A DNA stretch of 64,000 bases from Platycnemis pennipes. Lineage: Eukaryota > Arthropoda > Insecta > Odonata > Platycnemididae. Below are positions 24,501 to 35,330 of this stretch, piece by piece. The stretch covers positions 7,223,915 through 7,287,914 of the forward strand of contig OW121846.1 in NCBI GenBank assembly GCA_933228895.1, given 5' to 3'. The notes beneath the pieces are model-generated. The model did no database searches, was not told where the DNA came from, and saw only the letters and a program-made list of their open reading frames with translations. Each line of letters starts with the position of its first letter. Position 1 is the first letter of the stretch. A program made the translations under genes and the position numbers.

Positions 24501-24951
24501 GGAGGAATCAGTGAGTAGTTGACCATCCCGGTCAATTACTGAAAATTTGTACATTTCTGATTCAGAATTTGACCACCCCCATAACTGACTTCCAGGTAAT
24601 AGTTAACAGATGATAAACAACTTTTTATTAACATCAAACATCCCTATATCAAAGGTAAATAACTATATTGAAATATGAAGGTACTTACCACTTTAAATCA
24701 GCCTCATCCACAAAGGCTCCTTAGCAAATGGTGTAAGAAAACTTCAAAATAAGGCAAGAGCACTGCACATGAATACTGATTGTCAGCCACCTTAATTCTA
24801 CATGCCACCCATGTGCACCGTGTTTTGGTTTTTTATAGCCAAATGGCAGGAGTGTACTTTACTGCTATTTTTACAATATTTGAACCAGAGTAAGGCTTAT
24901 TTTGACAGTTTATATCCTAAATGGTCAACTACTGGTGCATGGTCAATTACT
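21575..24951. mobile_element. pogo-type (Tc1/mariner) DNA transposon, broken
   Basis: The left end CCAGTAATTGACC follows a TA; the right end has GGTCAACTACTGG at 24923-24935 and GGTCAATTACT at 24941-24951, either of which could be the true inverse terminus. About a dozen copies of an AGTAATTGACCA-like motif cluster near both ends (21575-21830 and 24358-24951). It encloses a minus-strand transposase with DDE residues. Confidence 0.85.
21957..24323 (-). pseudogene. pogo/Tigger-like DDE transposase, frameshifted
   Basis: The start Met at 24323 sits just after a probable 5' intron acceptor (TATTGCAG on the minus strand). The first about 350 residues are open: a psq-type helix-turn-helix (EATMKGVIHDVRKNNSPVHT), a CENP-B-type second DNA-binding region (through RPGRTWIQGFLWRN), then the DDE core with Asp in IFNCDETAFFL, Asp in LLFVDFHVSH and Asp in ILKPMDVAVF. 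At about 23260 a nine-base homopolymer shifts the frame. The downstream frames continue the protein (DEHVTHSVLASGFGKCGLHPLD, a basic PPIGKKKPPKKMPKERLP stretch, and a final FVIVEYEESYFPGKI module near 22200). Several more shifts and a stop break this tail, so it is inactive as it stands. Confidence 0.88.
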
Positions 24952-25255
24952 CCCTCATTTACCTTAGGTTGGTCCAAATAAACATTCCAATTTGGGCTAA
25001 AAAAAAGGGTAATAATGACAAAACAAGATGCTCTCAGAGACAGATCATGAACATTTCAAATCTCTATTTCTGTAAAACTATTGGGGGTAGAAAGTTAACT
25101 CCACTTTTTTTATAAGCTCTTGAAGTTTCTTCCATTTATTTGGATAAGGGTCTAATCAAATTTGAAGACTAAGTATGAATTTGTTGTTGCATGAATCATT
25201 TTTCCAGAAATTTAGGAATTTTTTAAAAACTCCTTAGGAAAAAAGTTCGTCTTGT
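24952..25255. other. no gene recognised
   Basis: Short AT-rich spacer between the pogo element and the TTAA element. Confidence 0.4.
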
Positions 25256-25259
25256 TTAA

Positions 25260-26577
25260 CCCTTTCGCGCTCGAGCTTCGTGGAGGGAAATTCTTCCTTG
25301 TTACGAGTCTCTTGAAAATTTTCTTCACTCCCCTGTACGAAGCTTCCTCCCATCGACGGAAGGCAGAGGTTCCCTCCCTAACCATTTTTGGACCCAACTC
25401 AGCGGGTCGCCGATCCCTTTCCTCGGCCGCTGTCCCAGACCCTTGAAGGATTAAAAAACTCCTTCACAGAACGAGTCCATGGTCAACTGACTGAAATTGC
25501 AATGTTTAATATAAACAAATATTTGTTGTTTGCATCGATTTTTTTACATTTAGAATGAATTTATTGTGTTTTTCTGAGCGTGCAGAAATTTTAAACGAAG
25601 TTCTAACGTTCATATTGATGAATTTAGTACATTTCTAATCCAAATCGACTGATTTGGAGTTTAAATTTTCTCCTCAAAAAATTGTAAAAATATATTTCCC
25701 ATCCTTCTTTTTCTTCCGGACACGATGAAGGTATATACGTGGGGTGCTTTGGCAAGGGTGTATTCAAAGTCTCTCATCTGGAACGCCACAGGGGACCTAG
25801 CCATCCATCTCTAAAATGACATTCGAACACACCACTAGCAAGACTCCACAGGGATTACCAATGAAAGAGTCTAAGTAATGGCTTCTTTATGATGCACTTT
25901 CTAAGAAATGTAGAATTAACATTCCTAAAGCAGAATTCGACTAAATAAGTCATTAGAAAAACTGTCACCACGAACTTGCTCTTGGTAAAAAGGTAGGTTG
26001 AGAACCAATGGGTATTCCCAAATCCAAATCTGAAGAAACCGGGCAAGCGATGTGGCAGAATGCGGGAACTCGAAATGAGATGATATATGAGAAAAACAGA
26101 ATAATGTTACAACGAACTTTGAATTGAACCACTAAATTTTCCAAATGCGTACGTGAATGCCATCTTCGATTGCTGTCCTATAACTCCATTGATATTAACG
26201 TTAGAATTTCGTTTGAAATTTCCATATGGCAAGCAAAAAAGGATGAATTCATTTCTAACATTGGATTTCTAAAGTAAGCAACAAATATTTTTTTGGAAAA
26301 AACACTGCAAATAACAGTAGTTGACCGCGTGGAGAGGATAGGAAGGGGTCGACCTGAGCGGCCAAGGAAGGGCCTGGCCTCGTGCTAAGCCGGATCTTGA
26401 GGGGTGACCGCGTACATGGGTTTATTGTTTCCACCACGGTCACTTTCTTCCGACCTGTGCCGCATAGGAGCGGCATTTGTCGGTTAAGGTAGCAAAATTC
26501 ACGCCGCATACATGAGGCATTCATTGTTCAGGGAAGAATATCCTCTCCACATAGGCACGGCATTCGGTGCGAAAGGG
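25260..26577. mobile_element. piggyBac-type non-autonomous element with TTAA TSD
   Basis: Ends CCCTTTCGCGC (left) and GTGCGAAAGGG (right) are inverted repeats, each abutting TTAA (25256-25259 and 26578-26581), the invariant piggyBac target. The 1318 bp interior has GC-rich segments near both ends and no transposase frame. Open frames at 25252-25446 and 26255-26524 are not recognisable. Confidence 0.85.
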
Positions 26578-26581
26578 TTAA

Positions 26582-26620
26582 TTAACCCTAGAAGGACCGG
26601 GATTGTGAACTAGCTAGGAG
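26582..26620 (+). mobile_element. possible second piggyBac terminus
   Basis: One base after the previous TTAA there is another TTAA followed by CCCTAGAAGGACCGGG, close to the known piggyBac terminal start CCCTAGAA. No matching right end was found in the window, so it may be a solo end or coincidence. Confidence 0.4.
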
Positions 26621-27109
26621 CATCAAATCCACCATTTTGGACCACTGTCTTGTAATTCAATATTTTTGAAACGTTTTGTGATTCTTGGTAAAATATAAAT
26701 AATGTTTATTTTACATTTAATTAAAATACTATCTCAATTCTCCTGCTGGGTATTATCTTAATATTTATATAATTTTCTCAATGACTGCTCGCTCCATGCA
26801 TCATGTATGAAGCCCCGTTGAGACTACGGTGGTCGTTATGAGCATCCTTAAGCGCATAGGTCTTTTTCCCTGTCTGAGCACAAGTTTGTATGTGGGTATC
26901 TCGTAGTTCCCAACGCTGCCAAATTACGATGGTCAGCACTGCAGTCGCAGTGAAAACCAGAAACAGGAAATGAGATCTGTAGAGACAGTATCTGTTAACT
27001 GGCATCAGCACTGGGTCATTTGAGTCTCCAACTGAAAATGTTCCCTTCTCTCTTGGGTAAATATTTGCTAATTATGTGGACCATTTCAAGCAAGTGGGGA
27101 TTATCACCA

Positions 27110-28080
27110 CTTTCACATCTTTTAAATAGGATCGAGATAAGAGATTTGTGATGTGCAAATCCTTGCCTGGAACCTAGTATACATTCAATGAGTATCTAAA
27201 TAGTTTTAGCCTCAAGCTCTGCAATCATGTAGATCCCATGTTGCAGAAATTGGAAATTTCCTTTTTCATTACAGACACTAAGGGTTTATGATCTGTCTGA
27301 ATGTCTACATTAAGACCACAAATGAAATTTCACTGTTGCAAGGCTAACTTCTCTCTTAATCTGTGCACATCTGTTTCTCTCACTTTCACTTAAACTCCAC
27401 TCCTGGTTGCATCCCTTTCCCTAACTGCCCTTCCTGCATTAGGCAGTATCCCAGCCCGGACTGGAATGCATCACACTGAATTGTTACTTTCTTTCTTGGA
27501 TCAAATATCACAAGGGTTGGTGCGGGTGCGACACTGACTTTTAATTTGTCAAAAGCCTTTGTGTGACATGGCAGCCATGTCTGCATGACATGAGCCGTAG
27601 CAATTCCCTTAAGGGGGCTATTAGTGAAGCCATGTTAGGGATGAAGTTGCGGACATAATTGAACATCCCCATTGCCGTTTGTAATTCTTTCTTGCTTCTT
27701 GGGTACTCTAAATTTAGGAGGGATTCTACTCTGTCTAGGTCAGTTTTCATTTCCCTCTGAAAAGACATGTTTAAAGCCCTCGCTTGTTCAACAACTCGGC
27801 TAACCACAACATCATGTTCTGCTTCTGTCTTGCCCATACATAGGAGGTCATCGAAATAAATTACAGTCCCTGAAATGCCGCTAAAATTTTCCTCAACCTT
27901 TTTTTGAAATATTTCTGGGGCATTAGCTCTTCCATAAGGCAAAGGTAATAACCATAGGGGCTTGAGAATGCGCATTTCAAGGCTGACCTTTTGTGTAATT
28001 TAACTTGATGGGAGCCCTCCTTCAAGTTAAATACAGTGAAGAATTTATGGCCACACAATTTCTCTGATATTTCACCTACA
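27110..28080 (-). pseudogene. Ty3/gypsy pol fragment (reverse transcriptase and RNase H)
   Basis: From 28058 downward: FFTVFNLKEGSHQVKL (the D of the first RT motif is Asn here), APEIFQKKVEEN, the active-site box YFDDLL near 27860, RSKKELQTAMGMFNYVRNFI, then DPRKKVTIQCDAFQSGLGYC and, in another frame near 27290, a QTDHKPL RNase H motif followed by GKDLHITNLLSR-like sequence near 27150. Frameshifts separate the blocks and no gag, integrase or LTR was found. It is a truncated relic, minus strand. Confidence 0.85.
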
Positions 28081-28590
28081 GTGGGGACTGTGTACTACTG
28101 CCAGGCTCAGATTAGAAAGATAATCTGAGCCTGAGATTTACAGAACGCATTTATTATTCTTCAGTGTATTATGTTATTATAATTTAATTTAGATTGGTTG
28201 ATGAGTTTTTAGAAATAAATTTTAAAAGTTGGCGTAGTTGTTGAACACGTAAAAAACCGTCACATTTACCGTTAAAGTCGAATAAAAATTGCAACAATAA
28301 ATTAAAAAACGTTATGTGCGCAAAAAGTAACATAATTAGAAGAGAACAATTACTATATAATTAAATTTTCTGTAGGTCGTTTGGTTATTTCATAAATAGA
28401 TACCCTTCAAACTCGGGTGCACATAACATTTTGGTCGACACTAGTGACTTGTTCCTCGCAAACTTCAGCCATTGGCGGCTTGAGGGCAGCACTTAAGTTA
28501 CGCTGTAATCCATGAGTAGTCTGAACGCGCGTAAGTACCATCGTAGTCTGCACAAGGCATGAGGATTTACTTTTCTTCTTTCCGCTTGTA

Positions 28591-28963
28591 TTTAGTTGTA
28601 TTTCCATTTTGAATTGGAGGTTGAGCCGCACCCCCACTTGGCCTTGCCACATAACAGAGTTTTCCGTTTTTCATTTGTTTTCGAGCAAGTGCTTAGACCA
28701 TTTAAGTATAGTACTAGTATATATGGTCTAAGAGTAAGCGAGTTTTTCTTTGCGTGTCAGTGTGAGTGTTCCCTTGAACGCGGGCAGAGAGGATCGGACC
28801 CGAGTCATCGGACTGCAGCGCATGGGGAGTTGTCGTCAGCTGGTGAGTGCAGCACGCACCCTTGAGTTGTTCGGCCTATCGTGGCTCAACCTTTACCAAT
28901 GATGAAAATTACAGTCCCCTCTTGTTGTTAATTGACCATCGAATCAAGTTCGGAAGTTGATCA
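28591..28963 (+). repeat. BEL/Pao 5' LTR, recognisable part
   Basis: It matches 39219-39561 over its whole length, apart from a 45 bp palindromic insertion at about 28690-28735 and small indels. Upstream of 28591 the sequence no longer matches the 3' LTR, so the U3 part differs or is replaced. Confidence 0.85.
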
Positions 28964-29074
28964 TATGGTCCTTCGGGCCGTATTCGAGCTGAGGAACAGT
29001 GGTTTCGACCAGGATTTGTGTCGGTTTATGATCCTTGTTTGGTGTGAGGAGAAAGTGGGAAATGCCGGCGATCC

Positions 29075-29420
29075 TTGATTTGGAATTCCGTATTTGCATC
29101 TTTCCTAGTGACGATGGGACGGATTGATAGCGTTGCGAAAGATTTCGAAAAGGTGAAAGGGAGAAGTTTATTTCGCGCAATGACTGACCAGCTCGATAAT
29201 ACTTCGGGGGGTTTCAATGAGGCTATTCCGAAATTAGCTGCTTTATACGCGAAGCAATCACATCCTAGTGAAAAGGACGACGAATTTCTTAGGTCGACTG
29301 AGGAGTTGGAGGCTATGTTCTGTAACACGAAAGCCATTATCCTCACGCATTTCGCAGATGTTGAGCCTCACTTCAGGACAACGGGGCCCCATTCTGCCGC
29401 GGAATCGAATTTGACTCATG
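29075..29420 (+). pseudogene. BEL/Pao gag N-terminal fragment
   Basis: An open frame (29075 to the stop at 29461) encodes an acidic, helical segment without a strong motif. Its position after the LTR and primer site marks it as gag. The last codons before 29461 may already belong to the inserted TIR element. Confidence 0.6.
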
Positions 29421-29759
29421 CCATCCCTGACGAAGCAGCCGCGCAAGATATCGCGTTGTAAGTCCTTTGTAAGTAGGTAAGTTGTAAACGTGTTGTAACA
29501 GACTTCCAATAGGTTCACAACGTTGTTACAACGCACTTCCTTTATAACTTGCTTCCAACGAAGTTGCACCGCATTTGTAACGTGATAAAGCGCGTTGTAA
29601 GCATTTTGTGAGATCATCATTGCAACGCACTTCGTCCACCCTCAACAACGAAGTTACAACGCGAAGCCAACGCGGTTAAGCGCGTTGTAGGCCTGTGGAG
29701 AAAACGTACTTTCTCGTGCGGCCCGCAATGGATTCGTAACATGGGAAAGCTCGTTATGA

Positions 29760-29849
29760 AGTTTGTTCCTACCGACTGCCACGTTGTTGAAGAAATTCTT
29801 ATATTTCTCTCCTGGAGTTGAAACAACATCATTTTTGTATATTCACAAC
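29760..29849. repeat. 90 bp duplicated segment, left copy
   Basis: The block with ACTGCCACGTTGTTGAAGAA through TGTATATTCACAAC recurs at 30152-30241 with about 90% identity. The SINE copy B sits between the two copies, directly after the left one. Confidence 0.85.
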
Positions 29850-30120
29850 CTTAGTGGGTAGAGCACTGAGCTACTGACCGGAGGGTCCCGGATTCAAATC
29901 CCGGGCAAGAGACTTTCTGGACGCCCCCATCTAAAATCCTCGTGATTCGATTTTTTGCGTGTCAGAACTTCGTAGGAAATCGCAGGTGGTCCAGGGAAAG
30001 GAACTGGCCGCCCCTCTACCCTGAATGTGTGAATTTCACACGCCGTTGGCTTTGTACGGGGTGAGCTTTACTCTCACCTTTCAAAGACCAACCTTCGGGT
30101 TGAATCACTGAGTGAGTGAG
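29850..30120 (+). mobile_element. tRNA-derived SINE, copy B
   Basis: The A-box-like TAGTGGGTAGAGCACTG and B-box-like CCGGATTCAAATCCCGG are spaced as in tRNA. The body is shared with copy A (2470-2736): CTTTCTGGACGCCCCCA, TCCTCGTGATTCG, CCCTGAATGTGTGAATTTCA and the end CCAACCTTCGGGTTGAAT, followed by an AT-rich tail. It has better preserved promoter boxes than copy A. Confidence 0.85.
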
Positions 30121-30151
30121 CAATTAAATAAAATGTACTTATTTTATATAA

Positions 30152-30241
30152 TTTTTGTTCTTATGGACTGCCACGTTACTGAAGAAATTCTTATTTTTCT
30201 CTCCTGGAGTTGAAATAACATCAGTTATGTATATTCACAAC
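30152..30241. repeat. 90 bp duplicated segment, right copy
   Basis: Partner of 29760-29849. It is followed by a further short repeat of TATTCACAACGGTCAT (twice within about 30 bp). Confidence 0.85.
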
Positions 30242-30989
30242 GGTCATGTAAATTTACATATTCACAACGGTCATATAAATTTCAAAATTTATCCACAAAA
30301 TGGTAATTTAGGAAATGCTTTAAGAGCGCAAAATACCCCAGTGGCTATCTTTTAGTAATTTAATAATCACAATCAAATGAATGCCAGCCTGCAGCTGTAT
30401 ATATATTTGGCCTCCCGACTAGGCAATGTTACCGTAAAGCATTACTCCGTTGACGGGAAATAGGTCGAATGAATTAGGCGAATGCCAGGATGTGAATGTA
30501 GTTTAGGCAGTTGTTTTTGAATGAACAAGAAAAGTCAGTAGTTCAGAAATAAAATGTACTTATAAATGTAAATAAAAACTTATCACTCTCTATTTGCAAT
30601 ATTTTTTTTCAATTTTGGTGCTAGATGCACTAATGCAAGGTATTTTACAGTGTTTTGTATTAACCATTCCATTGGCTACATAGATAGAGTTCCACGTACA
30701 TATGTGCCCACAACATACGCGATAATGGCAACGCGCTTACAACGCGATTCTTCGAACACAGAAACGGGGTTACGACCCGCATCACACATACACGATGATG
30801 GCAACGCGGTTATAACGCACAACGCATTTACAACGCGTTTACAACTGACTGTCCAAATTTTACAAGGTTACAACGCACTATTAGAGGTAACACTTCCAAG
30901 GAGTTTACAACACGGTATAGTGCGTGAAGAACAACGTACTTGAAAAGTACTTCCTTCGTCAGGGATTGCTCTCCCTGAGCTCGATTTCA

Positions 30990-31187
30990 TTGAGTTCTCG
31001 GGTAATCTAATGTAGTGGCAGGCATCTTATGATGTCTATCCATCCGCGGTGCATGCAAACCCTGCCTTAAGTGACGTCCAGAAGTTTCACTACCTCAAAT
31101 CTATTTTAAAAGGAGAAGCTCTCTCCTATGTTTCGTCCCTATTTGTGTCATCGGGGAATTATTCGGTCGCGTGGGATAGTTTGAAAG
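30990..31187 (+). pseudogene. BEL/Pao gag (DUF1759-like), first part
   Basis: FIEFSGN followed by a W (after one TAG), then NPALSDVQKFHYLKSILKGE, the hallmark of the DUF1759 gag-like domain in BEL/Pao polyproteins. The frame runs directly into the hAT insertion at 31188 and resumes at 34051. Confidence 0.85.
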
Positions 31188-34050
31188 CAGGCCCGGCGAC
31201 AGGATTTTCGGGCCCCTGGGCAACTGAGTGATCCGGGCCCCCTAAATCCCGGCAAACCCCCTCACTCAATTTAGACCAGAACTGCGAAATTTCAGGTTAT
31301 TTTATAACCAAGACTTACCTGATTATCAGCTTTTTCTGCAGAAGAAACTTGCACACTCTCATACATAATCTTTTGATTTGCTATAAATTGTCCTTTTTTT
31401 TAAATTAAACACATATCAGTGGAATGGGATGGGAAACAATTTCAAAATGAAAATTTTCTGACGTTGTAACACACTTTACACTTTCATTTTAAAGTAATCG
31501 AAACTAGGACTTACTTGAACTTGAAAATTTTATAAACATTCATAATAAAACGTACTTTTCTTTTTTTCAAAATTAGCATATCCACAATTTCTCCCATATT
31601 TTCGGAGATAATTATATCACCACCAAATTAAAACGAATGCAGATTATTCACTTCTATTAAGCTTTGCTTTCACTACAACTCTCTCAATCAAACATAACAG
31701 CAGGGAATGGGTAAAAATAATCTAAGTTAAGGGTTTTGGCGAACAGAATATATTTTGTTGTGCCTCAATATGAAATTATTTTCGATAATTTGTTTCCTTC
31801 CTGTGTGCATAATTAAAGTGAAGTAGAAACTAAAGTTTTCCTAGATGAATAAAGTCTAATGTGACCTATAAATCAGGTACATGCATATTGTAACGCAGGG
31901 AAAATGAAAGATTTTAGTAGATTTTCTCGATGAACAGCCAAAAGCTCCGCGGTGTCCGAAATGTACCTTTCTGCATGAACCTCATAGGAGGGTCAAAGGC
32001 TTGGACTACTGGGGCGAAGGGACAAATAAACGGAAAGACGTCCTTAATAGTGTCCCTCTGGAACGTAAAATAATGTTTCTTGTGAAAAATACAGGAATTT
32101 TAAGGCTTTGAGGGTGTGAATAAGAAGTTTACTTTTGAGAGAAGAAATCTTGAACGCGATTTCGCGTACACTTACAGACCTTAATATTTCTATATCCCCA
32201 TGATTTTAAACGTGTAGAGCCGGTGGAGATCAATAGCAATGTAAACATATTAAAAACGGCGAATAAGAAGCGTTATGTTCCTTATGGCTTGAAAAAACTT
32301 ACTCGCGTCACGTCATTTCCAGCTCCCGGCGCGTCTCAAGCTCCGGACGCGCGCACGAAAAATCAAATGTAATTTTTGGCGTAGCAAACGAATTTTCAAT
32401 TTTTTTTCAGATCTACCTTTAAAAAGCATCAAAAATTGATTTAATATGAGTCACTTGACAGGCACTTAACATGCCAGATATTTACTACTTAAAATGTATT
32501 TTTGCGTTAAAATAGCGTCCGCCATTTTGTTACGTAATTCACCTACATATAGGAAAAAATCTCCCAAAGTCAAGAACAGTAAAGTAAAAGTGAGGTTTTA
32601 TCAGACATACCAGTTTTTTATCCGACCAATTACCTCCCACAGCGTCACCCTCAACTTAAATAGGAAGACGTAGAAAACTGAAGTCGGGTGTAATTTTGGA
32701 ATTTTGGCTATGTTTGAGCCCCTGCATCTCGGTAACGGCGACAAAACATGACCAATGACATGCCACTCCATAGTTGCCAATCAATTATGAGTATTTTTAC
32801 CAATTTTCATGATTCTATCTCCAAAAAAGTCATTTTGTGATTTTTTTCAATTTATTTCGATTTCAGCGTACTGTGCACCGGTTCAAATTTTCCTTCCTCT
32901 CCTTTCTATTAACAAAAACCACACAAAATCATGACAGTGCGTGCATGGGCCTTGAACTTATTTAAGTAAAACAAGGAAACAAATTTAGAAAAATTTCACA
33001 AGCATAAAGTGTACATCATGTTTAAGAATGAATAACTTTCTGAAATATGCATACCTATATTCACAAAATTTTAAATACAATATATTTTTTTGCTTCCCTT
33101 TTTTATTTTCCCTGGGAGTTAAGGATTGCAATCCCGGAATCTCGAATGAAATGACAATCCCGAAATCCCGGGATTTAGTATAAACGAATCCCGGGATTCC
33201 GGGATTGACGTACACCTTTTCGCTAACAGGTAGCGCTAATAAATAAGTTTTCTTGGACATGAAATTCAACACGGTAGACGTCTGAGTCCATTGACTAATA
33301 CATTTTCTTGGAATAAGTAATTTGTCATCATTTGTAATACATAAGAAAACGGAAACGAGCTTACGGTGCGCGTGTTAAAGACATAGTGATCGCCAGCATT
33401 AAACAAGATGGACTAAATTCCAGAAAATGTTGACTAACTTTTGATGATGATCCCATAATCCTGGGATTGAAAAATCTCTGGGATTACAATCCTTACTGGG
33501 AGGCTAGGTTGGGGGGCCGCGGTCCCTCCCTACCTCCGTGTATGGGCGCTCACGTATACAAAACCAATAACACAACACTAGAATGTGTAGCTTGCACTCC
33601 TAATCTGTAACTTTGACTGTAGAATGAACGATTATTTACAGTAAATTAACAAGTAAACAATGGACTTTAGACGGGGGATGGGGTTTCTTGTCGTTCAAGT
33701 TACAATATGTCACTGAGTGGCGAATGTTCTCGGCAAAGGGAGGGAAGGTGAGTCACAGCGCCCGCGCTTCTCGCTCTATCGTCCCCATCACCCCAAAACC
33801 CTCGATGAGCACAGCAACAATGCTAACGTCATACTTCTCTATTGCACCGTAACCACCGAGTGGTTACGATTGCGCACTGACACACGTTCTACCTTCATTT
33901 GTTTTTTTTTCACTTTTTAAACAACAAAATTTTGTATTCTTTTTGGCATTTTAAATTTATTCATACTTTAAATTTTTATTTTCAATTAATTTATTTTGGC
34001 CCGGGCCCCTGGGCATTTGCCCCCTTTGCCCCCCCTTGTCGCCGGCCCTG
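31188..34050. mobile_element. hAT-type element (2.86 kb) with 8 bp TSD, inside BEL gag
   Basis: Ends CAGGCCCGGCGAC and GTCGCCGGCCCTG are near-perfect inverted repeats, flanked by identical TTTGAAAG (31180-31187 and 34051-34058). CAGGGCCGGC-type ends and 8 bp duplications are typical of hAT. Subterminal sequence is C/G-rich on both sides (GGGCCCCTGGGCA and its inverse). No hAT transposase frame survives. It carries a smaller nested element at 33120-33495. Confidence 0.92.
33120..33495. mobile_element. 376 bp hAT-type MITE nested in the larger hAT element
   Basis: The left end TAAGGATTGCAATCCCGG and right end GGGATTACAATCCTTA are inverted repeats. Flanks CTGGGAGT (33112-33119) and CTGGGAGG (33496-33503) agree in 7 of 8 bases. 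The interior has more CCCGGGATT-type inverted blocks. Third level of nesting in this locus. Confidence 0.85.
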
Positions 34051-34330
34051 TTTGAAAGCACGCTAACAGGTTGACTAATGCCTATCTGGAGGCTCTGTTT
34101 GACATGACGCCAATCACAAGGGAATATCAAGCTATCCCCAAATTTTGTGCATTGATTACGGAGTATGCAGGTGCGTTAAGCGCTGTGGGGCACAATGTTG
34201 AAAGTTGGTCGGTCCCAATGCTTTTTCGTTGCGATGCAAACTAAACTCCGTGCTGCGGGAGCGATGGGAACATATAGCATTAAACGTTGTTGAAACGCCT
34301 TTACAAATTGTTTTGTTCTTTGAATGAGGA
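34051..34330 (+). pseudogene. BEL/Pao gag, second part
   Basis: The sequence picks up the gag frame exactly where 31187 left it (one target duplication copy), with ANRLTNAYLEALF-like and PITREYQAIPKF-like segments, then loses frame by small shifts around 34230-34330. Confidence 0.75.
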
Positions 34331-34439
34331 AGCGAAAATCTTGAAAGCATCATCATTGTTCCAGACGGAAACTTGATTGAAGAAAAGGCCCCGCCAGCAC
34401 AATCTTTTATAAATTGTACGAGTATGCTTGTTAATACGG

Positions 34440-35330
34440 AAAGTCCAAGGGTCCAGAAATCATGTCCGAATTGTTTCTTGCCGCATTACTGGGAAAATGT
34501 GGGAAATATTTGAAATTACCCGTGGGTTCCCGCCTAAGAGTAGTGAAATCAAAAGGGTACTATCCAGTTTGCATTAGCCAGGGCCAATTATTAAAGGATT
34601 GTGTCTTTAAATTGCCATGCCCCATTCCATGCAGCATAATGAATTATTCCGTTTTGAGTAGATTCTAGTGAAAAAATCTGAGACTAAAAGCAATGTTACG
34701 GCTGAGCAACGAAAGCACAACCCTCCGTTAGCGAACGCAGACCCAGGTGAGACGGAAAGAAATCCATTCGGCGAGGTTTCCTCATTTTCAAACTTGTACT
34801 CATTGGTAGGGGTCTGTAGTGATGCTTGCAAGTGCTAGGGCGACCGTTTAGACGCCAAAGGGAACTCTTCTGCCATTAACTGTTGATTGACACCGCAAGT
34901 CAGGGAACCTTTGCTACGGAGTCCTGCGTTTGGCTGTTAGGGCTAAATTATGATAAAATTAGAACGCCCATTTTCGGGTTTGGAAGTAATAATGCCGGAG
35001 TATCCTCTGGGATGGTCGCGTTAAAAGTGAAACCGTCGTAATTAAGCACGTTAAGGTATGAGATCAACGCAATGGTGGTTCCTCACATTGCGCAGTGTCC
35101 AAAAATATCGGTGGCTTATAGGACGTGACCGCATATTGAGGGATTAAAACTTGCTGACCCGCGGTATTATGATGAAGAAGAGAGAGAGATAGATGTACTA
35201 TTGGGCGCGGAATGGTGTGTTGTAGTTAACGTGCCAATAATTGGTCCTCCAGGGACACCAGACATTTTGCCAAATGCCTTCGGACATCGTGAGATAGGAA
35301 AAATTGAAAATAAAAGTAATTAAATCCAGA
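34440..35330 (+). pseudogene. BEL/Pao zinc knuckle and aspartic protease remnants
   Basis: A Cys-rich CPNCFLPHYW stretch near 34470 matches the first zinc-knuckle half of BEL gag. Around 34890-35230 the frames give a TASQGTFATES-like protease start and a late DLLLGAEWCVV-like motif that ends the BEL protease (DUF1758). Stops and shifts are frequent. Confidence 0.65.

Larger units (their letters stand above)
29421..30966. mobile_element. TIR element rich in ACAACGC motifs, inserted in BEL gag
   Basis: ATCCCTGACGAAG at 29421 recurs inverted (CTTCGTCAGGGAT) ending at 30966. The two flanks of about 280 bp (29450-29700, 30720-30950) contain roughly 20 copies of ACAACGC/GCGTTGT in both orientations. 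The interior holds a SINE and a roughly 90 bp duplicated flank. No transposase was found. No certain target duplication. Confidence 0.6.

Noticed and set aside
28104..28131. Perfect 11 bp hairpin (GGCTCAGATTA) as a terminator
   Set aside because: Intrinsic terminators of that type do not apply in an animal genome, and there is no gene for it to serve.
32985..33272. Minus-strand frame with repeated IPG phrases
   Set aside because: It arises from the inverted CCCGGGATT blocks of the nested hAT-type element.
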